Assembly: GCF_040869045.1 (NCBI RefSeq)
Contig: NC_090321.1
Coordinates: forward strand, 136,329,689-136,393,688
Direction of reading: 5' to 3'
From: Eurosta solidaginis
Taxonomy: Eukaryota > Arthropoda > Insecta > Diptera > Tephritidae
DNA length: 64,000 nucleotides
Under the pieces are notes generated by a model. It saw nothing but the letters and a program-made list of their open reading frames with translations, did not search any database and was not told where the DNA came from. Made by a program: the position numbers and the translations under genes. This document shows, in pieces, positions 35,057 to 45,541 of this stretch; positions within the stretch are counted from its first letter, which is position 1; each line of letters begins with the position of its first letter.

Positions 35057-35640
35057 TGCGGCAGTTACTCACGAACGTACGTACCAAAAACGTGTCAGCT
35101 GACACGACCTATCTTATGAGTGTGCAATGTAAACGAAAACTCCCCGACGTGCAACGCCCGTACGTACATAGCCGGGAACGTAGAAATGAAAACAATTTTG
35201 ATTTTTTCCGTAAGAACGTGTCAGCTGATCGCTCTCTCACTAGACAGAGTTGCCTAGTAAACTTTTGTGCGCTAATTTTTGATCGTTTGCAGTTTTATAC
35301 AAAAACACCTAATTAAAGTTTGAAAAATTGTGAAAATAATTCGAAATAATTATGTAAAAGTGCTGATTATAAATATGTAATCTATTTATACTTATTTAAT
35401 ATGTATTCCGGCCTTTTACAATATCAAAAATTAAATTGGAAAAAGTTGATGTTTCCATAAGCATACATGCAAAATGGTCAATGGCAACAGTGCTTATCTG
35501 TAAACAATACACACACAAATATGTTATGTACATGTACACAGACGCACACGTTGATTCCTACGGGCTTGAGAGTTCGGTCAAACGTACTTCGTACGACAAA
35601 CGTCCGTACGTACGGCACACGTCGGTGGGTAACTGCCGCA
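35057..35640. mobile_element. PIF/Harbinger-like MITE, 584 bp
   Basis: TGCGGCAGTTACTCACGA at the left and, reverse-complemented, TGCGGCAGTTACCCACCGA at the right are inverted ends. Both are followed on the outside by TTA (35054-35056, 35641-35643), the 3-bp duplication typical of PIF/Harbinger. The interior has several ACGTACGTAC and GTGTCAGCTGA motifs near both ends. Open readings inside cover the MITE on several frames and I do not regard them as genes. Confidence 0.65.
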
Positions 35641-36133
35641 TTAGCTAATTGCTTAATGTATAACTGCTCATTGTTACAAACGTAGTGTGTGCTAGAGCTG
35701 GGAATTCATACAGGAAGCGCGAGATTCGTTGCTTAAGTCGCGGCGGGACTTTTTAAAAAGGAATATATAAACCAAAGGCAGAATACGCTTAAGAAAATCA
35801 ACACGACTGACTAGGGTGTAACTCTGAATCAAACTGAACTTTCACTTTATTACCATCAATAATGAAACTTACAATTTGTTGATAATAATATTAATACTTA
35901 TTGCTAACTGAATGATATTATTGCTTACTAAGTAGAATTAACTAGCTCTTTCAGGATTGATGAAGGGATAGTAGCCATATAGTATGTATTGCAATCCTCT
36001 GGGGCTGCAATCAAAATAATAACTATTCGAAATTGAATGCATTATTTAAAAACTCTGATCGGTATCTTGAATATGTAACAAAGAAAATACAGAAGCTATT
36101 TTTTTAGCTTGTGATGGGCGGACAGGTTACATT

Positions 36134-36388
36134 AAAAATAAAAAAATAAATGTAAGGCGCGATAACCTCCGAAGAGATCTAAGGCCGAGCTTCTCTTCCA
36201 ATTTGCGTCGTGCTCCTCTTGATTTTTCCCTACAAATTGGCCAGACGGGACCTACATGTTTTATGCCGACTCCGAACGGCATCTGCAAGGCAGATGAGTT
36301 TTCACTGAGAGCTTTTCATGACAGAAATACAATCGGAGCGCTTGCCAGACACTGCCGAGGGGCGACCCCGCTTAGAAAAATTTTCTTT
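36134..36388 (-). mobile_element. tRNA-derived SINE (type 1), copy 2, 5'-truncated
   Basis: The body and tail match the SINE at 30622-30984, but the tRNA-like head is missing. The insertion is bounded by CAGGTTACATT on both sides (36123-36133, 36389-36399), an exact 11-bp target duplication. Truncation of the 5' end with an intact 3' end and duplication indicates LINE-driven target-primed reverse transcription. Confidence 0.9.
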
Positions 36389-37784
36389 CAGGTTACATTG
36401 GAACCATATAATATGTGAAAACATCTCAGCAGACTGCTTAACTGCAAATACTTTGTTTATCTTTGATAAACCTAAAAAACTTAATTAAATAGGACTCCTA
36501 GAGGATGATTTCCTCAAGTTTTATTTATTCCAGTTTTAATTCGTAGTGTCTTCTCTGGCGGAATGACACATTTACTATATATATCTTTATTTGCTAACCT
36601 TATTGTCAATAAACATAACTAATACATTTCTTTCAAATATTATTCCGAATAGAAGTATAGAAATTGGTTCATTCCAGTCTGAAAAATTACTACCGCTCAA
36701 ATGTAATTAAACAGTTTATAAAAAATAGAAATTTTTAATATTGCACACATATTCATGTTGGGGCAACTTCAAAATTGATTCTATAGAAATGTCAGTATAA
36801 TTTTTCGATCATACCCAACAAGCAAAGTAAACGTAATGTAAGTTTTTAATAAGTTTTCTCAGAAAAATATTAAGCTTACAAAACATTGATTTCTTATTTA
36901 TAAACCGTTTAGAAATAAGAGTCACATAAGCGAAACCGTTCTCTGCTTTTAAGCTTATAAATTTAAACATATAAAAAATTGCTAACATAAAGCTTTTTGT
37001 AAATATTTGCTAATGCTTTTTTTAAACGATAATTTTTATTTCAATCAATTATTTCAGTAATTTATACGTATAATACATGTGCACGCATATATAATTTCCT
37101 AATTTCATACATTCATTAAATCAAGTTTAGCTGCAATTCTAACGCATTCTTGGAGAATTCAAGAAGCGGTTTAAATGCAGCCATTCTCTTTTGTATACAA
37201 ACGTTTATGAAAGTAATTTAAAAATTAACACGTTGAAAAAAGTTGACAAATAAATGTTAGGTGTTTTTTTTTTTTAACATTTACAATTTACTGTCACAGT
37301 TAAAATATTTATAAACATTTACCCTCAACGCTTACAAAATGTTTTCTGAAAAACATTAAAATATATGAGCCGTAATTTTGAAAGTGGCATAAGTCATTTC
37401 ATGTCGTTTAGGTTCAGTGGTAATTTGTTTGTACCTATCCTCGCCTCCAGTTTTTTAGAGTCCAATATCCAAAAGATGCAATTCTTATTATTATTTTATA
37501 ATTGTAGAACCATCTATATATGTATTCGTTCAAAAATAACAATGCATTTAAGACCATGAGTTGGAAATGACTTACGCTACTATTTAATATATTTAATATT
37601 TAATATTGAAAACGCTTAAATATCGTTTAACACAGCAAGTTTACTTTAAATTACTTTTAAAAACATTTACAGAAATGTCTGTTGGGTACGAACAAGAGGA
37701 ATTATAATTTCTAGGACGCAATATTGGTTTAATGAATGTAATACATATCATCCCAGTCTAATGTATTATTTATATAATTTATAG

Positions 37785-38388
37785 GACTATTCTAGCCTTA
37801 GGATATTATATTACAATGGATAAGCCGCCAGCACGTATACGTCCTATTCGTTTACCAAATGAAATTTTTATGCAAGCCAATGGCTACAAACCTGCACCTT
37901 TAGATCTTAGTGCAGTTACTTTGTCTCCTAAGTTGGAGGAGTTGGTCGACCAATTGGCTGAAAATACGCATAACCTGTGGGCACGCGAACGGATCCAACA
38001 AGGCTGGACTTATGGGCTAAATGAAGACTCCGAAAATCATCGTAGCCCACATTTAGTACCTTACTCAAAAGTTGATGAAGCAATTAAGAAAGCTAACCGC
38101 GATACAGCATCTGAAACGGTACGTACACTCTTGGTATATGGATATGTGCTGGATCCGCCGACAGGTGAAGGTAACGAGGCCTTACTAGCAGAAGCACTAA
38201 GACTTAAATTTTCGGGATTCCGAACTTATCGTGTTGAACGTAACTATGCAGTCACATCTGGAAAATGGTATTTTGAGTTTGAAGTCCTCACATCTGGTCC
38301 TATGCGAGTGGGATGGGCAAGAGCTGACTGCCTCCCTGGAAAAATGTTAGGCAGTGACGACTCTAGTTGGGCTTTCGACGGACATAAT
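37785..38388 (+). CDS. RyR: Ryanodine receptor, internal exon: second RYR repeat and start of SPRY2
   Basis: The 604-bp exon completes the Lys codon and reads TILALGYYI, then the second RYR repeat: [66 protein letters not shown]. It then moves into the second SPRY domain with [38 protein letters not shown] and SSWAFDGHN. The acceptor AG is at 37783-37784 and the donor GTAAGT begins at 38389, exactly at a codon boundary. The reading is intact. Insect RyR genes are reported to carry mutually exclusive exons within SPRY2, so the alternative region is expected downstream. I could not find the remainder of SPRY2 in the 25.6 kb that follow. Confidence 0.95.
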
Positions 38389-38518
38389 GTAAGTTTTCTT
38401 GTAAATTACAAATTGCTCACATAAATTGAAAACCTAAACTAAGCTCACCAGACATATATTTTTCTGCCATTTCTAAAAAACCAATTCACATTAAACATTC
38501 AGTGCACATTAGAATTGC

Positions 38519-39004
38519 CTTAGGGCCAATTGTCTACTGCCTGTTAATGTGGGGATTACACAACCGTCAGATAAATCTGTCGACATGATAAATTCGATTT
38601 GATTTTTTAAACGCCTTGTTAAATATTTGTGAAGTTTTGAGAAAGTCAAAATGAAATTTAAACAAAAACTATTTTGTCTAAAAACTGTGTTACTTTTGTA
38701 CAAAAAGTGTTAAAAGCTTAGAACAGAGAAGAAACTAGTTCTTGAAAAGTTAGTGGAAGAATTCAAAAACCTAATATAAGGCCGGATGCAGTGATGTGAA
38801 ACATGAAATGAAAAAATGTCACATGCAGCAGCTGTTGCTTGGGTAAATGTCAAAAATAAACAGACGGCGCTGTCGAATTCACCGGGTGAATTGACTGTCT
38901 GTTAAATTTGCCGACGGGATAAATATTACGGCCATTGCGGGAAATGAAATTGTGTTTAAAGAAGAAATTCAATTTTGCAGACACTTGAGAAAATGGCCCT
39001 AAGA
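38519..39004. mobile_element. Possible TIR element, about 490 bp
   Basis: CTTAGGGCCAATTGTCTA on the left and, reverse-complemented, CTTAGGGCCATTTTCTCA on the right look like weak terminal inverted repeats. No target duplication is evident. It contains a short perfect palindrome, AATTCACCGGGTGAATT, near 38876. It directly precedes the pogo-type element. Confidence 0.35.
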
Positions 39005-39024
39005 CTTGAGTTCCCTCAAACGTA

Positions 39025-42000
39025 TAAGGTAAATGCACCTATTTACGGCATGTTAAGAGATACCTGTAATGAAATGTGCACTGTGTCTAATCTCCGCTAT
39101 ATCGAACTTCAAAACTGAATTGTATACATTAAGAGATGATTTATTGATAAAATACAGTACATAAATAAATAAGATTTAGGTAAGTTTATAACATATATTA
39201 CGTTTTGTAAAATCATATATTGTTACCATTTCCGGGTTAAAAATTTGCCCTCGTCCTAATTCTGTGGTAAAACGTTCCTATCTCCGTGCCAAATATTATA
39301 GCAGCCATTTGACATCGTCAGAGCAAAAATTCAATAAAAATCTGGGCTTTCAGTTATGTTGTTTATTGACACATATTTCTCGTTGCATTAAACATATCTT
39401 TGAATTACAAGTTCTACATATTTATATTAACTTAACTCATTTATTAGAAATACTCCTCGTTTGTTTATGAGCTGTGGTGGATTAATCTTTTTTATTATTT
39501 CTCCAACTTCATAATCCAGAATATCGTCCCTTTCTGGCCAGCGCCAATTGGGGCCACTCATTGTCATTGTTTTATACTATGTTCAAACAGAAAAATAAAT
39601 TGAGGAAACTTCGATTTGAATTGAAAGCTGGTTGGCTCATCTCTACAGCAAGAACATACCTTTGTTCAGACTGTCAAAATGTGCGTGTTGGTATTAGGCG
39701 AATGAAATGGAATGAAAACATAAAACCTTAAAATTTTTGTGTGTTGTAAAAAAATTTGTCCAATGTTTTGGTTTCATTTTGAGTTTGCCATCTTCTTTTG
39801 ACAATCCCTACTCCAGTGAAATGAAAGACATAAAATCAGCTGATGAGATGAGCCAACCATATAATTCAGCCGTGCGTAGCTGACGTTTAAATATACTCAA
39901 TAAACACACTTTACAATGTTGCATTTGCAGTTTGAAACAATTTATTACGCAATTTTTTTTAAATTGGCAATTTATTATTACAATTTATTATATGACAAAT
40001 TGCGTAATAAATTGCCCAAATAGTATAAATTGCCAATTTGGTGTGTGCTTGAACCTAGTATTAATCTGGAACTTAACAGTATCGCCATTAATAACCTTTA
40101 GTACCTTGCCCGGAAACTTTTCTCCTTCATATTGAATTACCACATAATCTCCTTGTTTAATGATTGCTTCTGAAAGGGCTCCATTTTTTTGTGTTTTTTT
40201 TTTTTTATGTATTTTTCATTTTTCTTTTCCTTTTTTAAAGCCTGTTTCACATTCTTTGTCTTTTTTTCTTCATCCAAGCGACGTTGATACTCAACATACT
40301 CTGGGGTTATTGCTACAGTTGGCGTCAATTTTCTTTTAACGATTTTTTCTTTGAATCGATTGGCATGGTTTCAGGCCTAAGTAATGCGTTTTTGAAAGGA
40401 GTAGGGAACTTACGGTTTTTGTGGGTTTCTTCCTCGTTTAGTGGTTTAGCTGGAGCCGAAATAGTAACTTTGGAGGTGCTTGGAATTGCATCCGTATACC
40501 GAGAGGCATACTCAATATTTTTGGCCAGTCGTTAAATCTTCAACGTGTGAAATATTTTCAAGGTTGGGTTGTTTAACGGAAGTTGGGGTCGAGGTATTCA
40601 AACCGCTTACTTTAGGGGTTTCTTGTTCAACTGTTGTCACATTATATTCGTCCAAAAAATCTATACTCATGTTTTCAATATCAATTGAAATAAAATACTT
40701 AATCGTTTATGTGAGAATTACGGTAACCATCTTGATCATTGTTGAGACTTTTGCAAAAATAATATAAATTTTCATCCTTCACATCTCGGTCCCACTGTCC
40801 AGAACACGCAGTAAATGATTTAAAATTTTCTGGGGAACTCTTTCTTGAAACATCTTAACCAACTCTTTCACACCATTTCCAATTTTGGTGTATCGTTTTT
40901 AGGATTTTCAACGTTATGAGCAGTTGTTTCATGGGATGTTGCCTCTATGGAGGCTTTCAAAATTTTGTCATAAAGCACCGCATCCGGATTAAAAGAATAC
41001 ACTCCACATTCAATCGCTGTCCATTATTACTGAATCTCCAGCTTTGAATCTCTTTTCTGAATTGATTTTTAAGAGCATGAAATACTGCCACGTCCATTGG
41101 CTGCAGCAAGTGGGTAGAGTTGGGAAGGAGTGCCACAAGTATGATTCCATGCTTCTTGCAAAACTCACAAACGCGTAGAGACAGATGAAATGAATGTCCG
41201 TCAAGAAACAAACCACTGGCAGCTTTGTGCTTTCTTTAACTAGGAAAGGATAGAATATATTAGCTATATATTCAAAGAAAGTTTCGCTAGTCATCCATCC
41301 AGAATCTGATTTTCCAATGGCCCAAACCGTCGGATATTTTTGCAGTATATTATTTATAAGCCGTTTGTACGGATAATGGCAAATGGTTGCATGATATGAC
41401 CGGATGCGGAAGCACCTATAGAAAGTGAGAGACACTCATCATTTCCTGCTCGAAAATAAACACTTTTAGAGCCACGTTTAGTCAAAACAGCTTGGCCCTT
41501 AGGGAAAAGGAAAAAGTTTAACTCGTCACGGTTGAAAATCCTGTCTGGATCCTCTAAAAATTCAAGACAGTCATTATCCTGAATATACTTACAAACACGA
41601 CCAAACGAAGCTCTTATAGAAGCTTCTGTGACTGAAGCAGGAGAGACTGTCAAGCATTGAGCAACTCGTAGACTTATTGACATATTTCTTTTCAAAAAGT
41701 TTTCGTACCATTTCCTACCTGGTATGCCATTTTTAAAATGGTTAGGCCTCTCTAGTTCTTTTACAAGGCACGCTACGGAATTAATGAGCTGATCTTTTGT
41801 GAGCGGAAACCACATCTCGGCACCCATTTAACTATCAACCCTTCTTCTTCTTTGGATATTACTGTTGGAGGTCCAGTAGATTACTTGGTATACTTGTTGT
41901 TTTTTTGTCCAAGAGAGTCAGATATGGAATATTGTACAGTTTCGATGTTTTATAGCATGCAATTTTAGATGATTTGATGGCTTCAAGGGCTAATCTTAAT

Positions 42001-42790
42001 GATTCCTGAGTATATTTCGGCAGAGTTTGCGAAAATGTTTATGTCTCTAAAAAAATACACTTGCAAAAAGATATGTCCCACAATTACAATCTGCAAATTC
42101 TCAGTTGCGTTATATGGCACGGAATTAGAAAGATATATACAAATTATGCGCCTAATTATGTGTTATGGTTATTTTAAATAAATACTTTTTAAACCTATAG
42201 ATTATCGAACTGAATACGAGTTTCAAGTCAGTTTCTTCCCGATGAGTTTTGAAATTCTGTAAAATTATCATTAAAATGCCTTTTAAACTTATTTTTTATG
42301 TTCGTATTTAACTTCTTGTTTGACTTATTTTAGCTGAGAGTTAAAAACTTTTTACTTTAAAAACAACAAAATTCTGCAGAATATATTGGAACGGAATAAC
42401 AATTTTGAGATCCTTATTAGGTTTTGTAATACCTCTATTTCAAAAAAAAAATATTTAATTAATTTATTTAAAAAAATAAGCCACAAACAAAAACAGAACA
42501 AATTTTCTATTTCCGTTCTAATAACGCAATTGGCAGCACTTCGAAATACGAGCGCACCTTATTACGTTTAGTTTTAGCCAAATGCTCACTGATAAGTTCA
42601 AATATTTTCAAAGCTGAAATGGGCTTATCCCTGATTTTCTCAGAACTCGTAATTTCTTAAATTTACAATAATTTTAACTAAAAATTGTGTTCACAAAGTA
42701 AGCCATAGTCTTATTTTTTAAGTAAAGAAATACGTTAACAAAATAGAACGAAAGTATTGACTAGCCCGTAAATAGGTGCATTTTACCTTA
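39025..42790 (-). mobile_element. pogo-type DNA transposon, 3.77 kb, TIRs and TA duplication
   Basis: The left end TAAGGTAAATGCACCTATTT, then ACGG, is the near-exact reverse complement of the right end (42766-42790), which has one extra A. TA flanks both sides (39023-39024, 42791-42792), as in Tc1/mariner/pogo elements. The central minus-strand gene (40030-41827) is a pogo/Tigger-like transposase. About 1 kb of AT-rich non-coding sequence lies on each side of it. Near 39940-40010 the left non-coding part contains a small inverted repeat (CAATTTATTACGCAATTT). Confidence 0.85.
40030..41827 (-). pseudogene. pogo/Tigger-type transposase, degenerate
   Basis: The reading starts MGAEMWFPLTKDQLINSVAC. 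A helix-turn-helix DNA-binding region has GIPGRKWYENFLKRN, VAQCLTVSPASVTEASIRA. The DDE domain follows: FNRDELNFFLFPKG with the first acidic residue, LTKRGSKSVYF, SASGHIMQPFAIIRTNG, then after a frame change PVVCFLDGHSFHLSL (second Asp) and LLPNSTHLLQPMDVAVFHAL (third acidic position). The C-terminal part has a lysine-rich stretch ending EEKKTKNVKQALKKEKKNEK, then VVIQYEGEKFPGKVLKVING near 40050-40140, a small beta-rich tail. At least two frameshifts and a region without clear reading (about 40330-40950) disable it. It sits between the TIRs at 39025 and 42790. Confidence 0.85.
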
Positions 42791-42924
42791 TATTAGAGGG
42801 TATCAAGATTTCTAAATTTGAAACACATTTTTTCAGCACCTGTAAAAACAGCGAAATTGGTTTTTTTCTTTATAGGTATCTTATCTAATTGATCATTGAG
42901 GTCATTAGATAATCGATTTTTGTA

Positions 42925-44215
42925 AAGGTATTAACTCAGGGTAAACTTCGTCCGAAAAAGTAATTTATCTTCCTGGCCCTCATCTTTATAATTATAATTG
43001 AGGGGATGTGTGGAATAACGGTATAACTCAAGAATTAACCTTTTGAGAAAAGTGAAAAAAACTTAACAATGCAGGTAAAAATAAATTTATAATAACCCTA
43101 CTTGGTAGGATTTTAGATAGTATGATTCTTTGATAAGAAAAAGTAACAAATTTTATATATACATAATTTTATTAGAAAATGGTTGATTTCTTTTTTTTTT
43201 TTTTTTGAGTTATACCGTTATTCCATAGATCGAATATCAAATATTTTGATTGAGATACTTTATTAAGCAAAATACCATGATGATACCATGTATTTAATAA
43301 CCATTGTTAAATACATTATATTATATATATTGGCGGCCACCATGGTGTGATGGTAGCGTGCTCCGCCTACCACACCGTATGCCCTGGGTTCACACCCCGG
43401 GCAAAGCAACATCAAAATTTTAGAAATAAGGTTTTTCAATTAGAAGAAAATTTTTCTAAGCGGGGTCGCCATCCGGCAGTGTTTGGCAAGCGCTCTGGGT
43501 GTATTTCTGCCTTGAAAAGCGCTCAGTGAAAACTCATCTGCCTTGCAGATGCCGTTCGGAGTCGGCTTAAAACATGTAAGACCCGTCCGGCCAATTTGTT
43601 GGGAAAATCAAGAGGAGCAAGACGCAAATTGGAAGAGAAGCTCGGCATAAGATCTCTTCGGAGGTTATCGCGCTTTACATTTATTTTATTTTTTTATTTT
43701 AAATATATTATATTCTATTATTTTGATGTGCTTACAATTATTTATTATTTCCGTTTGTTATTTTTAGCAATTTATTTTTTACTACTTTTATCATTTTTAA
43801 ACTTTTTCAATTTTTAACAATGGAGTTCTCTGTCTACTTAGTCGTTTTTGAAACCACTTCAATTCTTTTATTTTTCAGTTCTTTCTGGTCTACGACATTG
43901 AATATATTTTCATACCATTTCGATGCCTCACTACAGCAAAATGTTATTAGGGAGTTATACCGTTTTTCCATAAATGAATCTAATATCTTTGTTAAATATC
44001 ACTATTATTTTCTAAGATTAATATGGTATGTGTATGTAATCGTGCTCTTTTTATTTAGTTGATTTATGGAAAAACGGGGTAACTCGACCTATACCATTAT
44101 TCCACACATCCCGTCATTTAGTGTCGGTTTGACGAAAACGTCGATAAAAGCTAATGGTCAGGTAGATAAATTACTTTTTCGGACGAAGTTTACCCAAGTC
44201 ATAAATCGAAAAAAA
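42925..44215. mobile_element. Foldback element, about 1.3 kb, carrying a SINE
   Basis: GGGTAAACTTCGTCCGAAAA, then AGTAATTTATC (about 42938-42968), is repeated inverted at about 44166-44196. Further in, GGGATGTGTGGAATAACGG (about 43013) is inverted at about 44086-44110. GAGTTATACCGTT blocks recur at about 43206 and 43951. The pairing suggests long, imperfect inverted arms with internal sub-repeats. The SINE at 43332-43700 lies within. No transposase seen. Confidence 0.7.
43332..43700 (+). mobile_element. tRNA-derived SINE (type 1), copy 3, full length
   Basis: It starts GGCGGCCACCATGGTGTGAT with the A-box-like TGGTAGCGTGC and B-box-like GGGTTCACACCCC. The body follows (CTTGCAGATGCCGTTCGGAG; CTTCGGAGGTTATCGCG) and a T/A-rich tail. 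Its flanks are both AT-rich (AAATACATTATATT, AAATATATTATATT), so the target duplication cannot be fixed. It is sense to RyR, unlike the other two copies. Confidence 0.88.
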
Positions 44216-44451
44216 AATTAGAATAAAGTAAGAACAGATACAGCACACTAAAGTAAATAAATAAATAAATAAACATGCTAAGTCTGATGTGTCATATTTT
44301 TCAGAGGCGACAAAAACCCACCTAAATATGTTTACTGTTAATATTTTCTGAATCTAATAAAAAAAAAAACTAAAAGACGACACTTTTCTAACTGGTTAGA
44401 ATTAAATATTAAAAAATAATTTTTAATCAAAAGATTTTATGTTTCATTAGT

Positions 44452-44690
44452 AGAAGGTGGAATAATTTACCATAACTTACTTTCGTAAATTTAATGATTT
44501 TGAAGCGTATTCACAATAATTTCTCTTAGTAAATTATTGTATTTTTATTATGATTGAAAAAATTAAAGGAATAAAACATACAGGCTGATATTATAACTAT
44601 TTCGACTTCGCCAAAGATCTCTTCAGATATTTTTGTATATTTTTATAAATTAGAAATTATATCCTCCCCTATTAACGTTAGGTTTTCCCA
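44452..44690. repeat. Dispersed repeat related to 52076-52500
   Basis: AGAAGGTGGAATAATTTAC, CGTAAATTTAATGA, CGTATTCACAATAATTTCT and AAAGATCTCTTCAGATAT recur around 52076-52500, partly inverted. It appears to be a truncated or rearranged copy of the foldback element at 52076-52254 with its surroundings. Confidence 0.55.
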
Positions 44691-44764
44691 TTTATTGTTC
44701 TGCTATTTTTACGTCATATTTAGCTTGATGCAGTAGAGCTGTGATACTCTGTGCAAAAGGATTT

Positions 44765-45013
44765 TTATACTCACCTGCGCAGAGCTGACAGAGTATATTA
44801 ATTTTGTTCGTATAACGGTACCCCGTAACGGCATAAACTAATCGAGATAGATATAGACTTCTATATATATATCAAAATGATCTGGGCGAAAAAAGAAATT
44901 CATTTAGCTATGTCCGTCCGTCCGTCTGTCCGTAACACGATAACTTGAGTAAATTTTGAGGTATCTTATTTGGTATGTAAGTTCCTGGGCACTCATCTCA
45001 GATCGCTATTTAA
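44765..45013 (-). mobile_element. Large non-coding dispersed repeat, copy B, first part
   Basis: From CTGCGCAGAGCTGACAGAGT to GATCGCTATTTAA it follows copy C (55608-55870). It then stops at the TTAA where the piggyBac-like element is inserted, and resumes at 51730. Confidence 0.85.
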
Positions 45014-45541
45014 CCCTCCGATAGATTGTGTCGTCTGTCCAGACGAGAATGCTTTATTTTCGTGAATAACTTTACTGCTACCCACCCAATCATGAAAAGC
45101 TTTAGTGACTTTTTAAGTTTAGAGGCGGTCTTTATAATAATTTGGTAATCGATATTTTTTTTATTTTCATTTAATTTTTTTTTGTACCAAAGTTGATTAT
45201 GTCATATTTTAGCGTTGTCGTCTGGCTAGACGAACATATTTTTAAGCCTATAAGACCTCATAGTTCATATTCATTTAAAAATTTATCAATACAAATTCAA
45301 ACTTATTTCTGTGTAATCACAGTTTGCGACGATTTTTCTTGAAAATTTAAATAAAGATTCAAATATTTGTGGATTTTATTTTATATTTTTTTGTACCAAA
45401 GTTGATTATGTCACATTTTAGCGTTGTCGTCTGGCAAGACGAACATATTTTTAAGCCTATAGGTTAGGTTAGGTTGAACTGGCCGGTCCATGAGGACCTC
45501 ACATAGACTGATTGAGTCCGTAGTGTTACCGGAAGTTTGTT

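Larger units (their letters stand above)
6801..37784 (+). other. RyR giant intron, 31.0 kb
   Basis: The donor GTAAGA at 6801 and acceptor ATAG at 37781-37784 bound an intron filled mainly with mobile elements, listed separately. Stretches where I recognise nothing are 6801-7685, 12880-13240, 17274-18050, 19260-19900, 20900-21590, 24910-25740, 32510-32990, 33220-34290, 34415-35055, 35645-36120 and 36400-37780. Between 22330 and 23850 only scattered transposon-like fragments are visible. No further RyR-like reading was found inside it. Confidence 0.9.

Noticed and set aside
34954..35316. 120-residue reading as a gene
   Set aside because: It starts outside and runs into a TIR element with no domain similarity and overlapping alternative frames.
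38389..38424. Extension of the RyR exon beyond 38388
   Set aside because: The open frame continues a few codons, but a strong GTAAGT donor follows FDGHN, where the family's conserved sequence would otherwise continue differently.
43332..43410. tRNA gene on the + strand
   Set aside because: The same head-plus-body unit occurs at 30622-30984 with target duplications, so it is a SINE.
45462..45476. Telomeric TTAGG repeat tract
   Set aside because: Only two to three units, at the 3' tail of an LOA element with defined target duplications; not an interstitial telomere.
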